From: Nocardiopsis ganjiahuensis DSM 45031
GTDB taxonomy: Bacteria > Actinomycetota > Actinomycetes > Streptosporangiales > Streptosporangiaceae
Reading direction: 5' to 3'
DNA length: 64,000 nt
Assembly: GCF_000341085.1 (NCBI RefSeq)
Contig: NZ_ANBA01000020.1
Span: 184,949-248,948, forward strand
Below, piece after piece: positions 44,787-53,764 of the stretch (position 1 is the first letter of the stretch; each line of letters begins with the position of its first letter). The notes beneath the pieces were generated by a model. It made no database searches, was not told the origin of the DNA, and saw only the letters and a program-made list of their open reading frames with translations. The translations under genes and the position numbers were made by a program.

Positions 44787-46411
44787 CGCGTCCCCCTCCT
44801 GCGTTCACGTATGTTCCGAGCACGGTCGGCCACCGTGCGCAGCACGGAGCGGTCCACACAGGCCGCGACCGCACCGAAGACCACCAACGCCACGGCACCC
44901 GCCGCGGCGCAGTTCAGCACCGCCCCCCAGATCCCGCCGCCCCGAGGGCCCAGCACCCCCCAGGCTCCCTCCAGCACCTCGGCGACCACCCGCCCGGCGA
45001 CCCAACCCGCACCGCCCGCCACCAGCGCCGCGACCAGGGCGCGGGCCAACCCGGCCAGGGACGCGCGCCCGTGGGCGCGCACCACCCCCACCCACAGCAG
45101 GACGGCGGCCAGGCTGAGCCCCGTCGTGGTCGCCGCGCCCAGCCCGGCGATGGACCACCCCGACGGCAGAACCCACACCAACCCCACCGCACACACCATC
45201 ACCACGACCCAGCCCGCCACCTGAGCGGTGGCGGCGCGGCGCCCGTGGTGCGAGGCGTACAGCGCCCGGCTGAGCAGCGCCACCAACCCGAAACCCACGA
45301 CACCCGGAGCGTAGGCCAGCAGGGCGCGCTCCAGCGGCGGCGGGTCCAACTGGGCGAAGACCAGCGCGATCGGCCCGGCCGCCGCCGCCAGTGCCGTACC
45401 CACTCCGGCCGTGACCACCACACAGGCCCGCGCGCTCCCCGACAGCAGCCGGGCGAACCCCTCCCGGTCCTGCTCGGCGTCGGAGACCGCCAGCGCGGTG
45501 AACGCGCTGGTCGCGATGGGAACGGCGATCACCCCGTAGGGCAGGGTGAACAGCGCCCAGGCGTAGCTGTAGAGCACCGCCGCACCCGCTCCCCCGCCCC
45601 AGTTGGCCAACGCGACCGAGAGCAGCAGACACACCTGCATGGCCGCCAACGGCAGCAGGGACGCCATCGCCAGGGCCCGCACCCGCTCCCCCACACCCGG
45701 CGGGAAGGTGAAGCGCGGACGCAACCGGATCCGCAGCCCCCGGGCCGGGCCCAGGACCGTGAGGAAGAGCGCCGCCACCCCGGCCGTGGTGCCCAGGGAG
45801 AGCACCAGCTCGGCCGACAGCGGCAGGGAGCCGATGTCCTGCCGGTGCCCGGCACCCAAAGGCACGAACGCCAGGTAGGCGGCGATGACCACCAGGCTCG
45901 ACACCAGCGGCGCCAGGGCCGGCGCCAGGAACCGGCGGTGCGACTGGAGCACCCCGTACAGCACCGCCGCCAGCCCGTAGAAGACGACCTGGGGCGCGAA
46001 CACCACCAGCATGCGCGCGGCCAGGCCGACCAGCGCCTCCCGGTCACAGCCGGTCCCCGCCCCCAGCATCAGGGTCATCGCCGGAACCGAGGCCAGCGCC
46101 AGCAGTGCGGCCAGGGGCAGCGACAGCAACAGGACCCAGGTGACCAGAGCGGAAGCGGTGTGCCGGACCTGCTCGTGGTCGCCCCGCTCGACCGCCGCGG
46201 CCAGCACCGGAACGACCATGGCGGTCAGGGCACCGCCGATGACGATCTCGAACAGCACCGCGGGGAGCTGGTTCGCGGTGACGTAGGCGGTGCCCAGACA
46301 GGTGTCGCCGACGGTCTGGGAGAAGACGACGGTACGACCGAACCCGGCCAGCCGGGCGCCCACGGTGACCACCGCGATGAGCGCCGCCGCCGTGGCGACC
46401 CCGCGGGTCAC
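44783..46411 (-). CDS. MurJ/MviN-like lipid flippase
   Basis: This 542-residue MOP-superfamily protein has 13-14 membrane helices. It starts at GTG 46411 in a GTGA overlap. The N-terminal repeat (GARLAGFGRTVVFSQTVG, AYVTANQLPAVLFEIVIGGA, VPVLAAAVERGDHEQV) and LARMLVVFAPQVVFYGLAAV, YGVLQSHRRFLAPALAPLVS are typical of lipid II flippases. The locus suggests it moves a lipid-linked saccharide built by the neighbouring PNPT and GT4 enzymes; a peptidoglycan-specific murJ may exist elsewhere. Therefore the gene symbol is withheld. Confidence 0.88.
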   Translation of the reverse strand: MTRGVATAAALIAVVTVGARLAGFGRTVVFSQTVGDTCLGTAYVTANQLPAVLFEIVIGGALTAMVVPVLAAAVERGDHEQVRHTASALVTWVLLLSLPLAALLALASVPAMTLMLGAGTGCDREALVGLAARMLVVFAPQVVFYGLAAVLYGVLQSHRRFLAPALAPLVSSLVVIAAYLAFVPLGAGHRQDIGSLPLSAELVLSLGTTAGVAALFLTVLGPARGLRIRLRPRFTFPPGVGERVRALAMASLLPLAAMQVCLLLSVALANWGGGAGAAVLYSYAWALFTLPYGVIAVPIATSAFTALAVSDAEQDREGFARLLSGSARACVVVTAGVGTALAAAAGPIALVFAQLDPPPLERALLAYAPGVVGFGLVALLSRALYASHHGRRAATAQVAGWVVVMVCAVGLVWVLPSGWSIAGLGAATTTGLSLAAVLLWVGVVRAHGRASLAGLARALVAALVAGGAGWVAGRVVAEVLEGAWGVLGPRGGGIWGAVLNCAAAGAVALVVFGAVAACVDRSVLRTVADRARNIRERRRGTR

Positions 46412-47409
46412 CCCGGAGCCGGGGACACTGCCGGTCGCCGCGCCCGCGGAACACGCTCCGGCCCGCCTTCGACCGCGCCCCGCGGCGCCGTCCCCTCGGC
46501 CGCCGCGGACCCGGTCGCGCGGGGGTCGGTGTCCACACGCCCCCACCGGTCCAGGCGGCGCAACACGGGAACGCCGTCGATCACCGCGGAGAAGCTGGTG
46601 CGCTCGCTGAGCAGGGTCAGGCCGACCACCCCGCCCAGCAGGGCCAGGCGCGCCGGGAGCGGGGCCCTGGCCGCGGCGGCCACACCCAGGGCGGCGCCGA
46701 GCGCGTTGGCCCCGGAGTCTCCGAGCATCGAACGTTCGGCGAGGTCGTCGGGGAGCAGGGCGGCCGCGGCCCCCAGCACCGGTCCGACCAGCGGCGCGGC
46801 CGGAGAGGCCAGCGCGGGGGCCGAAGCCAGCAGAGCGAACTTCACGGCCCGCCCGGGGCGCAGGTCGAACAGGTTCACCAGGTTGGCGCTGGCCGCGATC
46901 AGGGCACCGTCCACCAGCGTGTCCAGCGGCCCCTTGCGCAGCAGGAACGCGGCGGCGAGCCCGGTCGCCCCGATCCCCGCCATCTTGACCGCTCCGGTGG
47001 TGACCTCCCCGTGGGCGAGCGCCCCCAGGTGCCCGCGCAGCCCCTTGGCCCGAGCGGACCCGGCCAGGTCGTCGTAGGCGCCGAAGGCCGCGGAGCCGGC
47101 GGCCGCGAGGGCCGCGGCGGCGCGCACGCGCGGGGTCAGTCCGGGGGCGAGCACACAGGCCGCGCACACCCCCGAGGCCAGGGCCGGCCCTTCCTGGAGG
47201 GTGACGGCGCGGCCTCGGAAGTTGACGCGCTGCCAGGTCCGGGACCGCTCGCCCTCCCGGTCGAGCAACCGGTAGGCGGAACGGGCGGCCAGAGCGCCGA
47301 GGGCCGCTCCGTTCAGCCCCCGGACCGCATGGGAGGCCATGGAGGCGGCCCCGGCGGCCAACGGGGACCGGACGGCGCCGCGGGTGGAGACACGGGTGGT
47401 CGCACGCAT
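46408..47409 (-). CDS. MraY/WecA-like phospho-sugar transferase (PNPT family), divergent
   Basis: The product is 333 residues with about eight to ten membrane segments. It keeps the polyprenyl-phosphate N-acetylhexosamine-1-phosphate transferase signs: an Asp-Asp pair in AFGAYDDLAGSARAKGLRG, the Asn/Asp loop NLVNLFDLRPGRAVK and LGDSGANALGAALG. The C-terminal histidine motif of MraY is not evident. It would attach a sugar phosphate to undecaprenyl phosphate. Start ATG 47409 has GGGGAG eight bases before it; GTG 47418, overlapping steB, is the alternative. It ends in an Arg/Pro-rich tail. Confidence 0.72.
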   Translation of the reverse strand: MRATTRVSTRGAVRSPLAAGAASMASHAVRGLNGAALGALAARSAYRLLDREGERSRTWQRVNFRGRAVTLQEGPALASGVCAACVLAPGLTPRVRAAAALAAAGSAAFGAYDDLAGSARAKGLRGHLGALAHGEVTTGAVKMAGIGATGLAAAFLLRKGPLDTLVDGALIAASANLVNLFDLRPGRAVKFALLASAPALASPAAPLVGPVLGAAAALLPDDLAERSMLGDSGANALGAALGVAAAARAPLPARLALLGGVVGLTLLSERTSFSAVIDGVPVLRRLDRWGRVDTDPRATGSAAAEGTAPRGAVEGGPERVPRARRPAVSPAPG

Positions 47410-47414
47410 CGGGC

Positions 47415-48515
47415 TCACTCCCCGTCCCCGGACACCGCACGGCGGGCCTCGTCCTCGTTGCCGGGCGCGGCCTCGGCGTCGGCGGCCGCCTCCTCGACCG
47501 GCTCGGTCAGCGGACGGGGCAGCGGATCGGGCAGGAACGCGACGACCCCCTCCCCGATGCCGTAGGCGGAACCGGAACCGTCCAGGGAGTCGGCCAGGGC
47601 GAGCACCACGACCAGGTCGCCGGTGGGGCGGCCGACCACGTCCACGGTGGCGTAGGACGGCTCCTGCGCCCGGGCGTGGGCGACCAGCCCGCCCTGACGG
47701 CCCGAGTCGGTGCCGCCGGCCAGGACCGTGGGCCCGACCTGCCGGTGCAGGGCCGCGGTGAGACCGGCCAGGGCGGTGTTCGCGCGCTCCTCGTCCTCCT
47801 CGGGGGCGCCGGCGGCCGGGGCCACCACGACCACGGTGTCGGCGGAGCGGGCCGGGGAGCCCTCGACCGTGAGCAGGCCGCCCTCGGCGAAGGCCGACAG
47901 CACCGCGTTCGCGTCGTGGCCGTCCGCCCGGTCCTCCTCCCCGTCGGTCTCCCCGTCCGTCTCCTCCTCCGGGTCCTCCTCCTTCTCCTTCGTCTCCTCC
48001 CCGTCCTCGTCTGCGCCGCCCCTGGCGGCCAGCGCGCGGCCCAGCTCTGTGCCGGCCTTGTCATAGGGGTTTCCGGAGAGGTCCCCGGGGTCGTCCGAGA
48101 CCTGGAACGCGAGCTCGTCGACGAAGGTGGCGCTGCCGCTGTCCAGGAACGCCTCCTCGAACAGCAGCTGCCCGACGACCTCCGCGCCCGCGTCCTCGAC
48201 CCGTCCGCCCAGGGCGCGCACGACCTCCTCGTCCGCACCGGGCGCCGCGACCAGCACCACACGGCGGTCGAGCAGCCGCCCCTCCAGGACACTCCCGGCC
48301 ACGGCGTCGGTGAACTGGTCGGCCCCGGCGTTGAGCAGCTCGGAGTCGTCGCGCTCGGCGCGCAGCTCCTCGCTCTGCCCGCGCAGGTCCGCGGTCTCGG
48401 ACTTGAGGGTGTTGAGCAGCGGGTCCTGGAGCATCGTGGTGCCCAGGACCAGGCCGACGGTGAGCGCGAGGAACACCGCGACGATGGACACGAGGTGATA
48501 GCGGAAGTCGATCAC
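47415..48515 (-). CDS. steB: SteB/MctB-like membrane-anchored coiled-coil protein
   Basis: The 366-residue protein has an N-terminal membrane anchor (YHLVSIVAVFLALTVGLVLG), a coiled coil (LLNTLKSETADLRGQSEELR) and an extracellular alpha/beta domain (RRVVLVAAPGADEEVVRALG, VVVVAPAAGAPEEDEER). An acidic Glu/Asp-rich insertion of about 40 residues lies near residues 160-200. The M. tuberculosis homologue (MctB) has been linked to copper resistance, the corynebacterial one (SteB) to cytokinesis with SteA. Start GTG 48515 overlaps steA by four bases. The acidic insertion is a species-level variation. Confidence 0.85.
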   Translation of the reverse strand: MIDFRYHLVSIVAVFLALTVGLVLGTTMLQDPLLNTLKSETADLRGQSEELRAERDDSELLNAGADQFTDAVAGSVLEGRLLDRRVVLVAAPGADEEVVRALGGRVEDAGAEVVGQLLFEEAFLDSGSATFVDELAFQVSDDPGDLSGNPYDKAGTELGRALAARGGADEDGEETKEKEEDPEEETDGETDGEEDRADGHDANAVLSAFAEGGLLTVEGSPARSADTVVVVAPAAGAPEEDEERANTALAGLTAALHRQVGPTVLAGGTDSGRQGGLVAHARAQEPSYATVDVVGRPTGDLVVVLALADSLDGSGSAYGIGEGVVAFLPDPLPRPLTEPVEEAAADAEAAPGNEDEARRAVSGDGE

Positions 48516-49723
48516 GTGAACAGCCCCGTCATCCAGTAGACGAACGCGTCCCAGCGCGCCGCGAGAAAGGTGAGATAGACCTGCCCGGCCGGTGAGCTGT
48601 AGGCGGCGACCAGGATGGTGAGCAGGCACGCGGCCACCAGGCCGAGCAGTGCCCACGGAGAGATGCGGGACCGGTAGAGGCGGCTGACGCCCTTGGCGTC
48701 CACCAGTTTGCCGCCGACCCGGAGCCGGGTGAGGAAGGTGCTGGCCATACCCGAGCGGCCCTTGTCGAGGAACTCCTCGAGGGTGGCGTGGGTGCCCACG
48801 GCCACGATGAGGCTGGCCCCCGAGCCGTCTGCGAGCATCATCGCCACGTCCTCGCTGGTACCGGTGGCGGGGAAGACCACCGCCTCGTGGCCGAGGTCGG
48901 TCAGCCGTTGCAGACCGGGGGCGCGACCGTCGCGGTAGGCGTGCACCACCAGCTCGGCACCGCTGCTCAGGGACTGGTCAGAGACCGAGTCGAAGTCACC
49001 GACGATGATGTCGGGCCGGTACCCGGCCTCCATCACCGCGTCGGCTCCCCCGTCCACCGCGATGATGACCGGCCTGAACTCGCGGATGTAGGGCCGCAGC
49101 GCGGCCAGGTCCTCGCGGTAGTGGTAACCGCGCACCACGATCAGGACGTGGCGCCCCTCCATGGCGGTACCGATCACCGGTATGCCGATACCGTCCAGCA
49201 GAAGGTCGCGTTCGCGTTGGAGGTAGGCCATGGTGTTGGCGGCGAAGGCCTCCAGCTGGGTGGCGAGCCCGGCACGGGCCTCGGCCATGGCGTCGGCCAC
49301 CGACTCCTTGTCCTGACGGACGCCGCGGGCGACGACCTCCGCGCCCCGGTAGAGGGTGGCGCCCTCCAGCCGCAGCCGTTCACCGTCGCGGACCCGGGTC
49401 AGGATCTCGGGATCCACGTCGTCCACCAGGGGAATGCCCGCGGCCACGATCATCTCGGGCCCCTGGTTGGGGTAGCGTCCACTGATACTGCGGGCGACGT
49501 TGAGCACCGCCGACACCCCGCAGCCCACCAGGGCCTCCGCACTGACCCGGTCCAGGTCGACGTGGTCGATCACGGCGATGTCGCCGGGACGCAGCCTCTT
49601 GGTCAGGTTCTTGGTGCGGCGGTCCGAACGGACGGGCGCGACCAGCCCGTCCGGGGCCTCCACCCGCGTACGACCGAATCGCATTGTGGCTCTGAACGCA
49701 TCCGATACCTTCATCGCTGGCAT
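48512..49723 (-). CDS. steA: SteA-like putative cytokinetic ring protein
   Basis: The 403-residue cytoplasmic protein has a central thiamine-pyrophosphokinase-like fold (RPVIIAVDGGADAVMEAGYR, PDIIVGDFDSVSDQSL, VVFPATGTSEDVAMML) and two C-terminal membrane helices (ALLGLVAACLLTILVAAYSS, then YLTFLAARWDAFVYWM). It corresponds to corynebacterial SteA, which partners SteB at the division site. It heads the string steA-steB-PNPT-murJ-GT4, 131 bases after recN and its terminator. Start ATG 49723; ATG 49714 is the alternative. Confidence 0.87.
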   Translation of the reverse strand: MPAMKVSDAFRATMRFGRTRVEAPDGLVAPVRSDRRTKNLTKRLRPGDIAVIDHVDLDRVSAEALVGCGVSAVLNVARSISGRYPNQGPEMIVAAGIPLVDDVDPEILTRVRDGERLRLEGATLYRGAEVVARGVRQDKESVADAMAEARAGLATQLEAFAANTMAYLQRERDLLLDGIGIPVIGTAMEGRHVLIVVRGYHYREDLAALRPYIREFRPVIIAVDGGADAVMEAGYRPDIIVGDFDSVSDQSLSSGAELVVHAYRDGRAPGLQRLTDLGHEAVVFPATGTSEDVAMMLADGSGASLIVAVGTHATLEEFLDKGRSGMASTFLTRLRVGGKLVDAKGVSRLYRSRISPWALLGLVAACLLTILVAAYSSPAGQVYLTFLAARWDAFVYWMTGLFT

Positions 49724-49806
49724 ACTGTCAGAACCAGATCACTCTGGGTTACAACATTCCGCCGATCGGCGTTTTCAGGGCAAACCACCCCGGATCAGAA
49801 CGCCGC

Positions 49807-49835
49807 GGTGCCCGCACCGAACCGGTACGGGCACC
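49807..49835 (-). terminator. recN terminator
   Basis: GGTGCCCG (49807-49814) pairs with CGGGCACC (49828-49835), extended by ACC/GGT inside, 19 bases beyond the recN stop. Confidence 0.65.
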
Positions 49836-49853
49836 ACCGGACCAGAGGCCGGA

Positions 49854-51566
49854 TCACGCAGCCGGATAGGCCCGATCCGAAGCCGCGTTGGTCAACAACT
49901 CCTCGGCGTGGGCCCGGCCCAGCTCGGAGTCCTCCAGACCGGCGAGCATCCGCGAGAGCTCCCGCACCCGCCCGTCCCGGTCCAACCGAACGACACCGCT
50001 CTCCGTGACCAACCCCTCGGTGGACTTCTCCACCACCAGGTGCGCATCGGAGAAGGCCGCCACCTGCGGCAGGTGCGTGACCACGATGACCTGGGCGCGC
50101 CGGGCCAAACGGGCCAGCCGGCGCCCGATCTCCACCGCCGCCTTGCCACCGACACCGGCGTCCACCTCGTCGAACACGAACGTGGGAACCGGATCGGCCC
50201 CGGCGAAGACCACCTCGATCGCCAGCATCACCCGCGAGAGCTCACCACCGGAAGCACCCTTGTGCAGGGCCAGCGGCGGAGAACTCGGGTGCGGCGCCAA
50301 CAGGAGCTCGACCTCGTCACGCCCGTGCTGACCGAACTCCTCACCCGTGGTGATGCGCACACTCACCCGCGCGTGCGGCATGGCCAACGCGGTCAGCTCC
50401 TCGGTGACCGCCGCACCGAACCGCTCGGCCGCGGCGGACCGGACCTCGGTGAGCTCGCTCGCCGCCGCGTCCATCCGCGCGTACAGCTCATCGGCCTCCG
50501 CACGCAGCTCGTCGATACGCTCGTCGTCGCCCTCCAGCTCACCCAGGCGCTTGGCGGCCGTCGAGGCCCAGGCCAGCACCTCGTCCGTGGTCGCACCGTA
50601 CTTGCGCGAAAGCTGGGTCAGCAGGGCACGCCGCTCCTGGACCGCGGCCAGCCGGGCCGGATCGGCGTCCACCGACTCCGCGTAGGAGGCGAGCTCGGTG
50701 GCCGCGTCCGTGAGGATGTAGGACGCCTCGTCCAACCGGTCGGCGATGGCAGCCAGGTCCGCGTCGTGCTCACGCACCGCCCCCACCGCCTGGCGGGCCG
50801 CCGACAGCAGCCCCACCACGTCGGCCTGCACCTCGGCGGCGGCCGGATCACCGGTGAGCGCCTCGTGCGCGGTGGTCGCGGCCACCCGCAACCCGTCGGC
50901 GTGCGCCAACCGGGTCTCCTCGGCGAGCAGCTCCTCGTCCTCACCGGGAAGCGGCTCGGCCGCGGTGATCTCCTCCACCCCGAACCGCAGCATGTCGGCC
51001 TCCTGGGCGCGCTCACGCGCCCGCTCGACCAGCTCCTCCAACTCCGAGGAGACCTCGCGGTAACGGCGGTAGGCGCCGGTGTACCGCTTCATCGCCTTGC
51101 TCAGGTCGTCACCGGCGAACCGGTCCAGGGACGAGCGCTGACGGTCCGCACGCAGCAGGCGCTGCTGGTCGGACTGCCCGTGCACGGCCACCAGGTCGTC
51201 GGCCAGATAGGCGAGCAGGCTCACCGGCGCGGAACGGCCGCCCATGGTCGCCCGGGAACGCCCCTCCGCCGACACCGCACGGGTGAGGATCAGGACGTCG
51301 TCGTCGATGTCGCCGCCGGCCTCCAGGACACGGTCGGCCACCCGGCCGCCCCGGGGCACGGTCAACCGTCCCTCGACCACCGCGCGCTCGGCACCGGGAC
51401 GAACCCGCTGGGGATCGGCGCGTCCACCGAAGAGCAGTCCCAGCCCGGTGACGACCATGGTCTTACCCGCGCCGGTCTCACCGGTGACGACGGTCAGGCC
51501 CGGTGACAACTCCAACACGGCGTCATCGATGACACCGAGGCCTTGGATGCGGACTTCTTCGAGCAC
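49854..51566 (-). CDS. recN: DNA repair protein RecN
   Basis: This 570-residue SMC-like ATPase acts in double-strand break repair. It has an N-terminal Walker A (VVTGETGAGKTMVVTGLGLL), a long coiled-coil middle (LEELVERARERAQEADMLRF and on), and C-terminal ABC signature and Walker B (LHKGASGGELSRVMLAIEVV, VPTFVFDEVDAGVGGKAAVE) plus VTHLPQVAAF. Start GTG 51566 with GGAGAGGG ahead. No LexA box was found immediately upstream; the gene follows nadK by 48 bases. Confidence 0.96.
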   Translation of the reverse strand: MLEEVRIQGLGVIDDAVLELSPGLTVVTGETGAGKTMVVTGLGLLFGGRADPQRVRPGAERAVVEGRLTVPRGGRVADRVLEAGGDIDDDVLILTRAVSAEGRSRATMGGRSAPVSLLAYLADDLVAVHGQSDQQRLLRADRQRSSLDRFAGDDLSKAMKRYTGAYRRYREVSSELEELVERARERAQEADMLRFGVEEITAAEPLPGEDEELLAEETRLAHADGLRVAATTAHEALTGDPAAAEVQADVVGLLSAARQAVGAVREHDADLAAIADRLDEASYILTDAATELASYAESVDADPARLAAVQERRALLTQLSRKYGATTDEVLAWASTAAKRLGELEGDDERIDELRAEADELYARMDAAASELTEVRSAAAERFGAAVTEELTALAMPHARVSVRITTGEEFGQHGRDEVELLLAPHPSSPPLALHKGASGGELSRVMLAIEVVFAGADPVPTFVFDEVDAGVGGKAAVEIGRRLARLARRAQVIVVTHLPQVAAFSDAHLVVEKSTEGLVTESGVVRLDRDGRVRELSRMLAGLEDSELGRAHAEELLTNAASDRAYPAA

Positions 51567-51614
51567 CGATCCCTCTCCTGATAGTTGACGCCCTTTGCAT
51601 GTGACGGAGCTTCT

Positions 51615-52541
51615 TCAGCGTCCGTGTTCGGCCCGCCCCCGCCACCCGGTGACCGGCAGACCGAACTTGGCCACCAACCGATCGGTGAACGGCGCACGGT
51701 GCAACCGGGCCAGCCGGACCGGCGTATCGGCCCGGGTGATCTCGATTCGTGCTCCCGCGGGCAATTCGACCATACGCCGTCCATCACACCAGAGCACGCC
51801 CGGCGTGGTGTCCGGCAGCACCTCCAGCGCCACCGTCGCCTCCGGCCCGACCACCAGCGGCCTCGCGAACAGGGCGTGCGCGCTGATCGGCACGACCAAC
51901 AGCGCTTCCACATCCGGCCACACGACCGGGCCACCCGCCGAGAAGGCGTGGGCGGTCGACCCGGTGGGGGTCGCGCACACCACACCGTCACAACCCCAGC
52001 TGGACAGGGGCCGCCCGTCCACCTCCAGGACCATCTCCAGCATGCGGCGGGTGTCGGCCTTCTCCAGGGTCGCCTCGTTGAGCGCCCACGAACGCACCGG
52101 GGGCGCCCCGTCACCGCGGCCGCCGTTGAAGACGGCCACGTCCAGGGTCATGCGCTCCTCGACCACGTAGTCACGGTTGACGACGCTGTTCACCGTGGCG
52201 CCCAGGTCCTCGCGCTCCGCCTCGGCCAAAAAACCCACGTGCCCGAGGTTGACCCCGAGCAGCGGCGCACCCGCCGGGCGCGCGATCTCCGCGGCCCGCA
52301 GCAGGGTCCCGTCCCCGCCGAGCACCATGACCAGTTCCACGCCCTCGGCCGCCTCCGCCGACTCCACGGACTCGACCGGGGACAGCACACAGCCCGTGGC
52401 CGCCAGATCCTCGACCTCGTCCTTGAGCATCCGCACGGTCAACCCCGCGCGGCTGAGACTCTCGTGGACGAGCTGGGCACTGCGTACCGCCGCGGGCCGA
52501 CCGGTATGGGCCAGCAGGAGAACACTGCGTCCGCTGGTCAT
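51615..52541 (-). CDS. nadK: NAD kinase
   Basis: The 308-residue ATP- or polyphosphate-dependent NAD kinase shows the catalytic GGDG (VMVLGGDGTLLRAAEIA), NLGHVGFLAE, the NE/D motif (WALNEATLEKADTRR), TPTGSTAHAFSAGGPVVWPD and PISAHALFARP. Start ATG 52541 follows AAGGGGAC. It is located in the conserved tlyA-nadK-recN string. Confidence 0.95.
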   Translation of the reverse strand: MTSGRSVLLLAHTGRPAAVRSAQLVHESLSRAGLTVRMLKDEVEDLAATGCVLSPVESVESAEAAEGVELVMVLGGDGTLLRAAEIARPAGAPLLGVNLGHVGFLAEAEREDLGATVNSVVNRDYVVEERMTLDVAVFNGGRGDGAPPVRSWALNEATLEKADTRRMLEMVLEVDGRPLSSWGCDGVVCATPTGSTAHAFSAGGPVVWPDVEALLVVPISAHALFARPLVVGPEATVALEVLPDTTPGVLWCDGRRMVELPAGARIEITRADTPVRLARLHRAPFTDRLVAKFGLPVTGWRGRAEHGR

Positions 52542-52649
52542 CGCCGTCCCCTTACGTTCACTCCCCGTGGGAAGCCTGGTGCTGACCGGGCACTCGACCG
52601 CACCCGGCCGGGTCACGTTACCGGACTCCTGCGACAGGAGGCCACGCCC

Positions 52650-53450
52650 TCAGGACGGGCCCTCCTGGATCGCCCGCTCCAACCGGGCCGGGTCCAGGGG
52701 CGGCGCCCCGGCACGCATCCACAGGAAGTACTCGACGTTCCCGGAGGGCCCCGGCAGAGGGCTGGCCGTCACGTCCACCACCCCCAGACCCAGGGTGAGG
52801 GCGTGCGCCGCGACGTCGGAGACGGCCTCGGCCCGCAGCCCGGGTTCGCGGACCACACCACCGGCACCCACACGCGCCTTGCCGACCTCGAACTGGGGTT
52901 TCACCATCATCGAGAAGTCGGCGTCGGCGGTCACGCACTCACGCAGCGCACCGAGCACGAGTTTGAGGGAGATGAACGACAGGTCGCCGACCACCAGGTC
53001 GGGACGCGGGTCACCGATCTGCTCCGGAGTGAGTTCACGGACGTTGACCCGCTCCATCACCCGCACCCGGTCGTCGCTGCGCAACGCCCAGGCGAGCTGC
53101 CCGTAACCGACGTCGACCGCCGTGACGTGCGCCGCACCGCGCCGCAACAGCACGTCGGTGAAACCTCCGGTGGAGGCCCCCGCGTCCAGGGCCCGCCGCC
53201 CCTTCACCTCCAGCTCGAAGGCGTCGAGCGCCCCGATGAGCTTGTGCGCGCCCCGCGAGACGTAGGGCGGTTCCTCGGAAGGGGTACGCACCACGATGGG
53301 CTGGTCGGTTCCGATCTGGGTCGCGGCCTTGGACGCCACCATGCCGGACACGAGAACGAAACCGTTCTCGATGATCTCGGCCGCGTGACCCCGGGAGCGT
53401 GCGTGACCGCGGCGGACCAGTTCCGCGTCGAGCCGACTACGTTTTGCCAT
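52650..53450 (-). CDS. tlyA: TlyA family rRNA 2'-O-methyltransferase / hemolysin
   Basis: The 266-residue enzyme has an N-terminal S4 RNA-binding domain (residues 1-60: RLDAELVRRGHARSRGHAAE) and an FtsJ-type methyltransferase domain (SRGAHKLIGALDAFELEV, ALDAGASTGGFTDVLLRRG, VDVGYGQLAWAL, VGDLSFISLKLVLGAL, MVKPQFEVGKARVG). In mycobacteria TlyA methylates ribosomal RNA at capreomycin-sensitive sites. Start ATG 53450; GTG 53456 two codons earlier is possible. Followed by nadK after 108 bases. Confidence 0.93.
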   Translation of the reverse strand: MAKRSRLDAELVRRGHARSRGHAAEIIENGFVLVSGMVASKAATQIGTDQPIVVRTPSEEPPYVSRGAHKLIGALDAFELEVKGRRALDAGASTGGFTDVLLRRGAAHVTAVDVGYGQLAWALRSDDRVRVMERVNVRELTPEQIGDPRPDLVVGDLSFISLKLVLGALRECVTADADFSMMVKPQFEVGKARVGAGGVVREPGLRAEAVSDVAAHALTLGLGVVDVTASPLPGPSGNVEYFLWMRAGAPPLDPARLERAIQEGPS

Positions 53451-53480
53451 GGTCACCTAGGGTACCGGCCGTTCCGGCCA

Positions 53481-53660
53481 CTATCGAGAACTCTGGTTGC
53501 TCTGCCCCAGCACACCCAGAACACCCGACAGCTCCTGCTGGAGCGCGTCGAAGACCGCCACGTGCTCATGGGTGGGCAACGCGTCCAGATCGGCCAACCG
53601 CTCCCTCGTCGCGCCGAGGGTCTGCTCGGCCATGGCCTCGGCCTGCTCACTCGGGTCCAT
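53481..53660 (-). CDS. Small conserved protein upstream of tlyA
   Basis: This 59-residue, mostly helical acidic protein (MDPSEQAEAMAEQTLGATRE, then LADLDALPTHEHVAVFDALQ) starts at ATG 53660 with GAGAGGG upstream. A short gene at this position next to tlyA is common in actinobacteria. The protein looks like a single helical hairpin; function unknown. Confidence 0.75.
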   Translation of the reverse strand: MDPSEQAEAMAEQTLGATRERLADLDALPTHEHVAVFDALQQELSGVLGVLGQSNQSSR

Positions 53661-53764
53661 CAAGCCCTCTCCCTCCACACGGCCGCCGCACCCCGCACCC
53701 CGCGGCCCGGCGCCCCGCTCCCCGATGTTCCGGCCACCGGCAGGACCGGTGCCCGGATCGGACT

